This document shows, in pieces, positions 35,299-45,701 of a DNA stretch of 64,000 bases. The notes beneath the pieces were generated by a model. It did not search any database, was not told the origin of the DNA, and saw nothing but the letters and a program-made list of their open reading frames with translations. Location of the stretch: assembly GCA_016802295.1 (NCBI GenBank), contig JAESIW010000208.1, forward strand, positions 328,947 to 392,946. Direction: 5' to 3'. Both the position numbers and the translations under genes were made by a program. How positions within the stretch are numbered: position 1 is the first letter of the stretch; each line of letters begins with the position of its first letter. The DNA comes from Brachionus rotundiformis (lineage: Eukaryota; Rotifera; Eurotatoria; Ploima; Brachionidae).

Positions 35299-36742
35299 CT
35301 ACCCAGGTCGGAAATCTTATTTAAGATCTTATAAGATTGAATAAGACAAAAAATCCATTCAAGATCTTTTACCGTTCCTAAAAATTATCTTTGTTTTTCT
35401 TATTTAATAAGATTTTTTATGACTAATTTTAAGGTTCTTGATTAGAATCTTAACGAATCTAGATGGAAAATTTCTTATAATATCTTAACTTGATCTTAAT
35501 TAAGATTCTTAAGTCGATTCTTTTAAAATCTTTGCCTAAAAGTTAATAAAAGTTCCTTATAAGATCTCATTTTTAAGTATTTCAAAGTCATTTTAAGATA
35601 AGATTTTTCAAGAAAATTTTTTAAGATCTTATTTTCTAATAATGAATAATCGTTTGCTATTAAGATAATATTAAGATCTGGTAAGTTATAAGAAGAAAAT
35701 ATCTAAAAAGTCTTAATAAAAAATAAAATAAGAAGAAAGTAAGATTTTTAATGGAATTTTTATTTTAAAGTGTTTTTTAATAAGATGACTTTAAATATTT
35801 AATCGTGTTCATCTTCATTTAGATACTTAATTAAATAAAATACATTGTCACTTTCTTCATAAATAATACACTTTGATATGATATCAAGAGCATTAATTAT
35901 CAATATATCGTCTGTTTTTTCACAAACTGATAAAAAATTGTCAAAAATATTGTTCCGCTTTAAAGTTTGAAGATTGTCTGGAATTCTTACTTTACTTTCA
36001 TCAAAAAGACATGTCTTAGTCGTTTTTAAAGCAAACAAAAGAACATGAAAAAAAAATTTTCAATCTCTATAAAATAATTAACTAAACCAAAAACGATTTT
36101 CCTTCAACTGTGTACTTTATAGAAAAAAAATATTTTCACCACCTTTTTTGTAATTTATAGAATGAAAAATTGAGCTTTCTATCGAAATTTTTAAAAAAAT
36201 AAAAACATCATCATCAAATTTTTCAATCTCAAATTGTTCTAGCTTAAATCGATTTAATTTTCTTTTTGAATTCGACACTAAATGTTGAACTCTTTTTTGG
36301 TTAAATTTCTTTTCTCGTGTAAACTCAAAACAAAATCGCATAACTCTGAATTGTCATTATTGTGTTCAAGATCTTGTAAACGACTAAGAAGCTCAAAATG
36401 TAATCCTTCATCTAGAAAATTTTAAGATAGATTATCAAAATCTTACTCTAAATGAAATCACTTGTTTCGTTTCTCTAAAAAAAAAAGATATTCTAAGATA
36501 ATAAGTTTTTATTTAAATACAATTAAATTACAATTAAAGATCTTATATGGATCTTCTAAGAAAGAAAAGTCTTAATTTTACTTTTTTTCCTCCTTAGAAA
36601 TCTCTTATAAGATCCGATACCGAACCATGCAAAGTTCTGTTACTGAAAGTATAAGATCTTGTTTCAAGCTCTTACTCAGAATAAGGTAAGTTTCTTGATC
36701 TGATCTTAAGTAAGATCTTATCAAGATTTAGGTCATGGGTAG
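35299..36742. mobile_element. DNA element with long inverted arms made of AAGATCTTA-type palindromes
   Basis: The left edge CTACCCAGGTCGGAAATCTT and the right edge (minus strand CTACCCATGACCTAAATCTT) form an imperfect terminal inverted repeat. Both arms (about 400 bp each) are crowded with short palindromes of the form AAGATCTT, TAAGATCTTA and relatives, which are rare elsewhere in the window. The centre (35799-36416) holds broken minus-strand ORFs. A target duplication is not evident. I cannot assign a superfamily. Confidence 0.55.
35799..36416 (-). pseudogene. Broken ORFs inside the AAGATCTT element
   Basis: Three minus-strand pieces follow each other in different frames. One, about 36415-36310, reads DEGLHFELLSRLQDLEHNND then SELCDFVLSLHEKRNLTKKEF. 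The others are 36341-36117 and 36038-35799 (the latter ending YLIKYLNEDEHD). The composition (charged, no signal peptide, no membrane segment) would suit an intracellular protein of the element. I do not recognise a transposase motif. Frameshifts or unrecognised short introns separate the pieces, so it is listed as a pseudogene. Confidence 0.4.
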
Positions 36743-37334
36743 TTCTAAAAAAAACTTTTAATTTTATCATTTTATTTTTTTTTAATTAAGACATTATTTC
36801 CAATTGAGAGAAAAATGATCCATCGTTTTAAAATTAAGTTTTTTCTAATTTTAAAAATATATTAGTATAAACAAAAATTAATTATTTTCCAATGAAATTT
36901 AAATGTGTCAATAAAAAGGTTATACTGAGCTGAATAATAATTTTCTTAATTTTATACTTATTTTTCATGAAAACACTGAATGCTTGAAAAATTTTTAATT
37001 TTTTAAATAATTACTGACCTAAAAATATTTTAGATTAATATAAGACTAAAATACAGAAAAAATAATTAAACTAGTCTGTCAAACTAAATAAATGTATAGG
37101 CCCAATTAAATTTATATCGATTTTAATAATTCGAATAATATGAGTAAGTATTTTTCTTTTACTTATGCGAATATCTACTTTAAAAAATTTATATTTTTAG
37201 CAATATATTGCTATAGAAACACTTATTCTGGCACTCAAAAAAATTAGAATTTATAAATAAATGATCAATTCAATTTGTAAATATCATTCCAGAATTAACC
37301 ATTGTTAGCTTTGATTCCTGGCACAACTATCACT
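36743..37334. other. Spacer upstream of first fucosyltransferase
   Basis: AT-rich. A splice-acceptor-like CATTCCAG at about 37285-37292 could mark an untranslated first exon boundary or a trans-splice site ahead of the ATG at 37335. Confidence 0.4.
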
Positions 37335-38696
37335 ATGATACATCTTAAAAATGCTTTACCAAGACCAAGATTTCTGCTTATTTTCCTGGTAAAAAAACTA
37401 ATTCGAATTTTAATCAAAAATATTGTTATTCTCGTCTTTGTCATGTGCACCTTTCTTATCTATTTTCTTATCTATAACACCAAAAAAGCAACTTTTATTT
37501 CAGAAGTAGTGGATACACAAAGTTATCTATCAGAGTATAAAAATTGGATTGAGGTAAAAAATAAATTTTCTTCTGACAAATACAAGTCAATTACAAAATC
37601 CAAGCGAGAACTAAAACAAGCTGATTTGTACAACTTGGACTTTTTAATTCTCGAATATACCACGACTTTTGGCCAGTACAAATATTGCCAGCGTTTTCCC
37701 AATCTGGAAAAGATATCTTATGCTGAGAAAGGATCTCTCTTTTTGAAAGAGTGTCCGTATAAAAATTGCTTGTTCACATGCGATAAGAAAATACTCAACG
37801 ATGCTAATGCGGTGGTATTTAGTGCCACAGACTTGGAAAAAATGCTAGAAAGTGAGGAAAATCTTTTGGAAAATTTGCTAGAAGAAGAGATTGAGCGCGA
37901 GAAACAAGTATGGATTTTATGGAATGATGAGGCCAATAGAATAAAAAGAAATCTTGACAAATTTCACTTCAATTGGACAATGTCTTACAGAATCGAGTCG
38001 GAAGTATCAGACTGTTCCTATGGATGTAAATATAGAACAAAAAAAAAAGATGAACAAAATTTTATAGAAAAAATAAAACATGAATTTTATGCCAGAAAAA
38101 ATGAAGCTGTTTGGTTTGTGAGCAATTGTGATCCCAAGTTTAGAATTAGCTTTGCCAAATCTTTAAAAAAGTACTATCCAATAAAAGCATTTGGCTCATG
38201 TTCAAGCTTTTTGAACCATGAATATTTTTTTAAATTTATAAATTATATTTTATCAGACAAATGTACTTTTGAATCGGGCTGTGAACAAGAAAAACTGGCC
38301 ACAAACAAATTCTATCTTTCGTTTGAGTCAAAAAATTGCTCAAACTATTTGACAGAAAAAGTTTGGAAAATGTTGCATATTGGCATTATACCAGTGGTAA
38401 TTCAGCCTGCTAAAACATTCTACGAGGTCAATTTACCTCCTAATTCGTTCATACATGCACAAGATTTTGACTTTGATGCGCAAAAATTGGCAAATTATCT
38501 CCAATTTGTTGCCAATGACTTCAATACATATTACAGCTATTTAAAGTGGAAGCTAGATTACCAAGTGGTTTTTTCTGCTTTGCAAACCGAACGCAGAAGA
38601 ATGTGTGAGCTATGCACTAGATTGAATACAGAAGACTCGCTTATCTATTACACCAGTGTGTCCAGCTTTTTCAATGATCAATGCAAAATTAATTAA
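37335..38696 (+). CDS. Alpha-1,3-fucosyltransferase (GT10), paralogue A
   Basis: Single-exon ORF of 453 residues from the first ATG; the frame extends upstream only to a TTG. Type II Golgi topology: short basic cytosolic end, hydrophobic anchor around residues 30-50 (NIVILVFVMCTFLIYFLIY), stem, then the GT10 catalytic domain. Seen in order: VWILWNDE, FNWTMSYRIESEV with SYG (GDP-fucose family signature FNWTxxYRxDSD), AVWFVSNC, FGSCSSF, NKFYLSFESKNCSNYLTEKV, a LPPNSFIHAQDF block and a C-terminal CxxC (MCELC). GT10 enzymes add fucose to N-acetylglucosamine on glycans. The first aspartate of YRxDSD is replaced by glutamate (YRIESEV), as in its partner at 45702-46991. The last 380 nt of the coding region are almost identical to that gene, while the first two thirds differ strongly. 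Confidence 0.9.
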   Translation: MIHLKNALPRPRFLLIFLVKKLIRILIKNIVILVFVMCTFLIYFLIYNTKKATFISEVVDTQSYLSEYKNWIEVKNKFSSDKYKSITKSKRELKQADLYNLDFLILEYTTTFGQYKYCQRFPNLEKISYAEKGSLFLKECPYKNCLFTCDKKILNDANAVVFSATDLEKMLESEENLLENLLEEEIEREKQVWILWNDEANRIKRNLDKFHFNWTMSYRIESEVSDCSYGCKYRTKKKDEQNFIEKIKHEFYARKNEAVWFVSNCDPKFRISFAKSLKKYYPIKAFGSCSSFLNHEYFFKFINYILSDKCTFESGCEQEKLATNKFYLSFESKNCSNYLTEKVWKMLHIGIIPVVIQPAKTFYEVNLPPNSFIHAQDFDFDAQKLANYLQFVANDFNTYYSYLKWKLDYQVVFSALQTERRRMCELCTRLNTEDSLIYYTSVSSFFNDQCKIN

Positions 38697-39524
38697 AAAA
38701 TTTATTTAAATAGATTATTAAAATAATTTCAAGTTATATTTAAAAAGAAAATTAAATTATGAACTACAGAGATTTTAAAATGGAACAGCTAGAGCTGAAT
38801 CTCAATCAAGTTATGATAAATCAAGTTTAAAAATTGAAAATTAATTGATTAGTTAGGTAAATGAATTTAATAAACTTATTTTATTAAAAAAAATAGAAGT
38901 AGGTCATTTTGATCATTTAGATGTTAAGCATAAGTTCTGGATATAGGGCCCGAAATTCCAATCTCTTATTTAGTAGCAGATTATACAATTAGGTGTTAAT
39001 GGTTATTATATTAATCTCTTATGCAAAGAGCTTAATCTCTCATGAGACTTAAACATACCAAATTATTCTTACATGCTTCTTATTTTATGAAATTTACCTG
39101 TCTTAAGAGTCTTCTTATCACAATTTTCTAGGATTTTTATGGGTCAAAAATTATGCTTAATTAAAATAAGTCTAAGGTAATTCTTGACCAAAGCTCTGGA
39201 AAGAATTCACTAAAAGGTTAAGATCAGCTAGAAGTTCAATTCATGTGGGCTCTTTTAAAATGTGAAAAATTGTCTTAATTTTACTGTGAGGATGTTTTGA
39301 AAAGCTTTCAAGCGTGTTAAGCTGAACAAATTTATGAACCAAGTAAGATATTTCAGCATCTGAGACAACTTGTCGTACTCTTTTGAACAAATCCGCTCAA
39401 GTTACGTCATGGTCTTACCAGTAACCGTGTTTAACTATTTGTTTTTTATATTCTATAAATTAATTTTTTTAAAGAACTTTTTTTGACTTTTCAAATGTTT
39501 AAATAATGTGCTAAATCTTTTTCA
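38697..39524. other. AT-rich spacer
   Basis: No gene recognised. Confidence 0.45.
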
Positions 39525-39665
39525 GCATTCTTAGAAAAGATTTTTAAAGCGTCCTTTTTAACTGGTAGGATGCCAACTACTTGGAAGGAGGCTAATATAA
39601 CGCCATTATGGATTTTGGTTTGGTGAGATGAACCACCGGAGCTAATTATTATTATTATTATTATA
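39525..39665 (+). mobile_element. LINE fragment with internal deletion and (TTA)n tail
   Basis: TGRMPTTWKEANITPL, a block upstream of the reverse-transcriptase palm (xxxPxxWKxAxxxPxxK), runs directly into a 3'-end-like sequence and a TTA microsatellite (39647-39663). The body between is missing. The tail resembles that of the copy ending near 63915. Confidence 0.55.
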
Positions 39666-41904
39666 TTTAAAATTAGATACGAATCCTAAAAATTGTCACC
39701 TCCAAATTCACTTAAATGCTAACCATTCAAGAACCAAAGTCTGAAATAAAACACAAAATTCTAATTATTCTGAAAATTTGAAACAAATTATAAAAAATTA
39801 ATTTTATGATAAAAAAAAACAGATCAGATCTATGTAATAAAATTATTTGATGTTTTTGATTAATTATTTCAGGATCATTCAAATAAAATAATTGTTTTTT
39901 TTATCTTAAACTTAACTTTTTGTCAAAAACTTTATTTTCTAATATTTCATTTTTTACAAATTAATCTTCAATAAAAAATTATCTCTTCCAAAGTGAGTTA
40001 TTTTATTTTCGATTAAAATTAATTAATCCTAGGCACAAGCAATTTATATTCAGAGATAAAGTTCCTAATTAATGCAAAATACGCAACTTTATCAATAATT
40101 ATTTTTTTCTATCCATATAGAACTAATAAAATTCAGGTCATTTTTGAAAATTTGGTTTAGATAGTTCAAAATTTTTACAAAATTTATACAGGTTGATATT
40201 TTTTTTGAAGCACTTTATTTTTGCCTATTAATCTTGGAAACTTGAAACCAAATTTTATAAATAATTGTCTATTTATTTAAATTAGAGTAAGATCAATGAA
40301 TAAAATCTCAAAGCAATATTTTACTAGATTGGTAAGTTCAAGACTGCTAAACTAAAGGTTTTGTCTAAGTAAATTTTCCAATTTTAGAACTATCTAAAAG
40401 GATAAATTGACATGTTTTTCTAACCAAATTTGTTAACATTTAATAAAAAAGTAATAATAAAATAAAATAAAAATAGAATTTGAACACAGTTAAAAAATAT
40501 TTATCACAATTAGAATAAGATTTAGAAATATACCATTCCATTAATTTTACTTATAAGTTATAGTAAAAATAGACAAAATTGCTTTATTTTTAGATATTAA
40601 TTTTTTCCCAAATTGAAATCTAAATATTTTGAAATTTATTTATTTTAAGTCATGTAGTTCTGACAGCAGACGTTACCACGGAACTCATCACCATTTTATC
40701 TATGAAATAACCTTTAGAATATTTAAACCAAATTTAAAATCACTAAAAAGATATCTAAAAATACCCCAAGAGAACTGTATGCATAAGTTAACCTGCTTCA
40801 GGTCTGATTAATTTTATCAGTTTTTGGACTTTAAGTAATTAAGCCAAGAAATAAATAAAACAAACAAGTTTAGTTTAAAATTTATTAGATGGAATTTTAA
40901 ACAAGACTTAAATGATTTTACAAAATCTTAAATTCAGGTACTGATCCTTGTGGTCTTGAAGAAATCTTGATGAAAAACATCTAAAAAAAAACCAACTATA
41001 GTTTTAGAAATTCAAATGACTACACCGTATCTTCCAAAGAAAAGTTTAATGATTATTATGAAAAATCTTTTGATTATTTTTATTCTAAATTTATCAATCA
41101 TCTGCTAGTAGATGAATTGAAATCAAATTTTGTTTTTTTTTTAATATAAAAATATTTAATATTAAATTTTGTGAATTATTTTCTCAATTTGATGTTAATT
41201 TCAAAAAATTAATTTTTTAAATTTTTTCAAGTTCTAACTTTTTTTATCAAAAAATATGGACGATCATGTCTCTATAGGTTTTGACCATCGGTCTCTTAGG
41301 TCGTGTTGAAATATGAAAAAAAAAGTATTTTTTAAAGTAGAATATAATAGAATTGATAAGTTTAAACTAAAGGCCCAGCTCGGTACCACACAGGTACCAC
41401 TTCGTCAATGAAAACTGTTCCAAAATATGGAAATAAGATTCGACCTTTTTAGCCTTTGCAAACCGGCTATTTTCTTCTTCTTTTTTAGATATTTTATAAA
41501 ATCTATATAGAATTCTCCAAAGATAAGTTTACAGAAAAGTTCATCCCAGTTTATTAAATGCTTTACTGTCATCAAGAAATTTTAGATTTAGTCGAGAGCA
41601 AAAATATAAAAATATGTTCCTATTAACTCTTTTTTCTGGTACTCTTTATTTTGGTATGCATTTGTGACTATCTTTGGAATTGGTGATAGGAAAAAAAATT
41701 AAATCTTGTAAGATCATAACCATATATTATTATAGATAAAAAAGTATTGTAGATAAAATCATGTCCATGAATTTCATACGACCAACGATCAATTAAACAA
41801 AATATAGCTTTATTTTCTACATCTAATTCTATGCTGACTTTTTATCAGTTATTCGGCTTATCCAAGTGAAAAAATAATATCTTAAAAGGTTTTTCATTCT
41901 TAGG
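39666..41904. other. Intergenic AT-rich sequence
   Basis: Nothing convincing. A short inverted GGTACCacacaGGTACC sits at about 41380-41396; its meaning is unknown. Confidence 0.45.
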
Positions 41905-42112
41905 AAAGACAGCATAAAAGACAGCAGATAAAGCTCTGGTCGATTTTTCATTAGCCTATGGCCTTGGCTACCTTAAACAAGAGATTTCAGACGAAAAGCA
42001 AACATTGGATAAACTTTGGAAGCTTTTAGAAAAGATAAGTCACGAATAAACAAAGAAGTGCGTCAAAGAATGATGGATTTACCTAGCAAGCTAAATTTAT
42101 ATAAACCTTAAA
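41905..42112 (+). pseudogene. Possible gene relic
   Basis: One frame gives KALVDFSLAYGLGYLKQEIS, then DEKQTLDKLWKLLEKISHE and a stop. A one-base shift continues INKEVRQRMMDLPSKLNLYK to a second stop. The amphipathic helical look resembles the alpha-helical SRA1/Sec31 C-terminal fold, but the similarity is too faint to name. Probably a decayed exon. Confidence 0.2.
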
Positions 42113-42745
42113 CCTTTGACGCATTCAAAATAAATAAATAAAGATAAAGTATTTCAAAAAAATACGATCAACTTGAATTAAATTTGTTTAATTAATTAAA
42201 ATAATTATTATAAAATGGAGGATAGTGTCGACTTGCGTCTTCTTGCTTCAAATTTCATTTAATTTTTTTTAATTAAAAAAATAATTTCCTAAATTCAAAA
42301 AAACTTGAATATTTTTTTTTGAAAAATTATCATTATAATTTGATAATGTTTTTAGAGATAGATTTTTGGGATTGAGAACAAGAGATTTGTTAAGCTCCTG
42401 TTTTAAATTAATATAATAATAATGAAAAATAATGAAAAGGGAATAATTATTTTTTATAAATTAATTTATTTAAAAGCTTGTGTCAAGATTGTAATGCGTG
42501 ATACAGGAAAAGGATTTAACTTCATGACTTGAAATTTTATTTTAAAAATTGACGGAACTATTTTAAATAGATGTTTTTAGATAAATGAATAAAAATGAAT
42601 TTTATCTTCTCAAATAGAAATCAATTTGAATTTTGTTCACATTTATTAAAAGATTTCAAAAGAAATTAATTAATTGTTTAATAAACACCACTTGAAGCAA
42701 AAAATCCTTTTATAAAGTATTTTTATTTTATCTAAATTTACAAAA

Positions 42746-43420
42746 ATGGATTATGATGAAAGCGATTTTGAGTTTATAAGAAAAAAATTAATTCGAATCT
42801 TCAACTCGGGTAAATTAGATCAACTAATAATTTTTTACAATTAACCAACTTTTTAAGGATTTTTTATCCTGTTGTTAATTGCAATGCTTTCATTGCAAAT
42901 ATCTTGGGTCTACATTGGCACAAAAAATTTGATGAATTGTCCCATACAGCCCAAGTTGCCAATTTATCTATTTGTTTTTGGCTCAGTTGGTCTAGTGAAA
43001 ATAGCCAATGTGTTTTATGAGTTGTGGAGACTAAGAAAAATAGACAACTTGGAACAGAGTGAAATAATAAGTGTGTCCAGATTCGACCATCAAGGAAGCG
43101 GGTCAAGAGATATTGATTCAAATGATACGCAACTTGTGGACGGCATAATAACTGGATTTCTGGTTTTGTGGTTTTTATTGGGTAATTATTGGACTTTTTC
43201 GATTTGGAAACCAAGCTTTCACCAGCCACCAGAGATTGACTCGCACAAATGGTGCTCAGAACGTCTCTATACGGCCTGTTTAACTCAAATTATTATCATT
43301 TACTGCATGTGTTTTTGTTTTTTGGTACTTTTGTTTATTTTATTGATTATGTCACGATTGGATAGCTTAAGAAAATTTTTAAACTCAAATCACGAAGACG
43401 GGTTGAGCTCTTCAACCTGA
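42746..43420 (+). CDS. Four-helix membrane protein, TMEM272-like
   Basis: Two exons, 42746-42809 and 42858-43420, phase 1, 208 residues. Four hydrophobic segments are clear: FFILLLIAMLSLQISWVYIG, LPIYLFVFGSVGLVKIANVF, IITGFLVLWFLLGNYWTF and IIIIYCMCFCFLVLLFILLI. Between the first and second is NCPIQPKLPIYLFVFG, matching the xCPxxPxIPxYLxVxG motif of the TMEM272 family, widespread in invertebrates and of unknown function. After TM3 comes a W-rich extracellular loop with HKWCSERLYTAC, where conserved cysteines flank an E-x-x-Y motif. The start follows an AAAA context and the join gives an unbroken SGFFILLL. Role unknown; membrane location is certain from composition. Confidence 0.75.
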
Positions 43421-43814
43421 GTTTGTTTAAATTTAAAATTGTTATAAAAAATTTCAACTAATTGCTTTGTATTGAATAATTTTAATTAAATATTCGAATA
43501 GGGATATATAAAATTTTTACTATATAATACAATTATAGTATTTTATTAATAAATGTTTTAAGGTAAAGTTTAAAATTTTCGATCTAAATGGCTTAGTGGA
43601 GATATTTTTTAAAAATTATCAAAATCCAAAGTTGTTTTTAAGTTTTTCAAGTCAGGTTTTTGACTTTTTTTAAAAAATTTTAAAAAAAATTCGTCTAAAG
43701 AGGTTTATTTTTTATCAAGTTTTCGTTTTTCATTAAAAATTTAAATGTGAAGTTTAGGGTTTTTTGAATTTCGAAAAAATTTGATCATTTACTTGCAAAT
43801 TATAAGTAATTTAG
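43421..43814. other. AT-rich spacer
   Basis: Nothing recognised. Confidence 0.4.
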
Positions 43815-44486
43815 TTGACTTAAAATTTAACGGGTGCCAAATAATGCTTGTCCTATACTTTAATTATTAAAAAAAAATATCATGCAATAAAATTTCATTA
43901 GATAAACTAATTATTATTTTTCAAAAATAATCATGTTTTTTTTAATTATTTATTTTTTTCACATGTCCAGCCCGTAAGTGTCATCAATAATCCTTGGCAA
44001 AATTGTCCTTGGTGGTTTACAAAATTGCTAAAAAATCAAACTTGATTATAAAAAAGCCACTCATTTTATAGCTCTTATTCTAGGTAATAAATTTCAGACA
44101 AATATCTAATTCTGATCAAAAGATATTAAAATAAAACTATCATTTACTCAACTTTCACTTATTCAAAAAATTGTAAAATTTTGATGTTTTATAATCATGA
44201 CTTCTGTAAAAATCATCTGAATAAAATAAGTTATGGCTCATTTTAATCAAGATTAAATTCTGTATAAACAGATATATCAAAGTGATATTCGAATTTTGTA
44301 CGTTTTTGGACTATACATGACACTTACGGGCTGGACATGTGAAAAAAATAAATAATTAAAAAAAACATGATTATTTTTGAAAAATAATAATTAGTTTATC
44401 TAATGAAATTTTATTGCATGATATTTTTTTTTAATAATTAAAGTATAGGACAAGCATTATTTGGCACCCGTTAAAATTTAAGTCAA
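43815..44486. mobile_element. Fold-back (MITE-like) element with 170-bp inverted arms
   Basis: 43815-43984 and 44317-44486 are inverted copies of each other with a single mismatch seen over 170 bases. They start TTGACTTAAA and pass through ACGGGTGCCAAATAATGC and CCAGCCCGTAAGTGTCAT. The 332-bp centre has no ORF. This is the form of a non-autonomous fold-back DNA element. I could not define a target duplication: the flanks read TTTAG on the left and GTAAT on the right. Confidence 0.85.
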
Positions 44487-44959
44487 GTAATGACTTTGAC
44501 TTAAAACTGGGACTTATAAACAAGTCTCTTAAAATCGTTGCTCAAATGAAACCAAAGCTATATATCTTTTCTGCTTGACAACATTTTAAGTATTCAAGAC
44601 AGCTTAAATATCTATCTTAGAAGCTCAAATCTACACTAGAAATACATTGCAACGAGGCTAGTTACAGACTGTAACTAACTCAAAGAGAAGGACAACGAGT
44701 AACAACCATCATTGCCTAACAAGCTTATTTAAAAGAGACTTAATATGAGTTTTAAAAACACATGTATTTCCTTAAAAAAATTTTTAAATCTATTTAAGGA
44801 ACATTCAGCTTTTTACAATTAAGAGATACTAGGGTCGACACAGGATGGTAAACAAAAATTTATCTAAAAAGACAATTTCTATAATTTCTTGTCTTTTTGG
44901 TCATTCAATCATCAAATTAAATTGAAAATAAAATTTCTCGAAAGAAACTAAGATACTTG
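44487..44959. other. AT-rich spacer
   Basis: About 44640-44720 has a less AT-rich patch that may be LINE-derived; not resolvable. Confidence 0.35.
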
Positions 44960-44989
44960 ATGATAAGTTTTTTATACCTTCAGATGATT

Positions 44990-45240
44990 CTAATTAGATT
45001 ACTGATTATGAATTTAAGCGTTATCGATCTGGAAAATTCACGACTTTTGATCATTTTGTAAAGTCATTTAATATATGGTGACTTGATAAAGATAATTGTC
45101 AAGATTGGAAACAGGTTAATGCACTTGTCCTAGTTTTCTTCAAGATTATATATTCAAGCATGTGGTTGGTATGGCTATTAGATTAAAAGAAGTCAGTCCT
45201 CCATTAATAGCTAAATAAGTAAGAAAGAGAAGCAGAGAAT
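44990..45240 (+). mobile_element. MULE transposase relic (SWIM finger)
   Basis: Pieces in shifted frames: YEFKRYRSGKFTTFDHFVKS, then after an indel CPSFLQDYIFKHVVGMAIRL followed by PPLIAK. The spacing and wording match the C-terminus of Mutator-like transposases, where a SWIM finger CxC...CxH is followed by GxAxR. The second cysteine pair is damaged (YIFKH for YICKH). No terminal repeats found around it. Confidence 0.5.
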
Positions 45241-45701
45241 AATTATTTAATAATTTTTATAATACTCAACAATAATCTGGACCCAGTTTTTATTTCATTT
45301 TCTATAAATTTGACAAAAATAAATAAATACTCTAAAAATATTTATTTTTACACCCAAATAATTAATATAAATATCCATTTAAAATTAATAATCCAAATTT
45401 AATTGTATTATTAATTTATTTTATTATATTAAATTCTATTCTTAAAAATTATATTCTTAAATCAAAATTTTTATCTACATACTTAGGTAGCTTGTAAATT
45501 TTTTGCGTCATAAAACGATCCAATAGGCTTTAGGTCACTTTTATCGCTTTCTAGATATTTTTAAGGGTTGTATCAAATCATATCTATGTAAGAAAAGTCA
45601 TCTATAATTGAAAAAATGGCCTATCTTAAACGTATCACGTGAAAAAGCGTAAAATAAAGATTAATTATTAATTCATTAATAAAATATTTTTTAAGCATCA
45701 A
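45241..45701. other. Spacer upstream of second fucosyltransferase
   Basis: AT-rich; no promoter motif can be named. Confidence 0.4.

Noticed and set aside
40629..40811. 60-codon ORF with KSCSSDSRRYHGTHHH
   Set aside because: Non-ATG start, no family, no splice partners visible.
43817..44484. piggyBac-type insertion at TTAA (TTAA beside CGGGTGCC in both arms)
   Set aside because: The inverted similarity continues beyond both TTAA sites, so they lie within the arms and are not target duplications. The arm tip also does not start CCC as usual in that superfamily.
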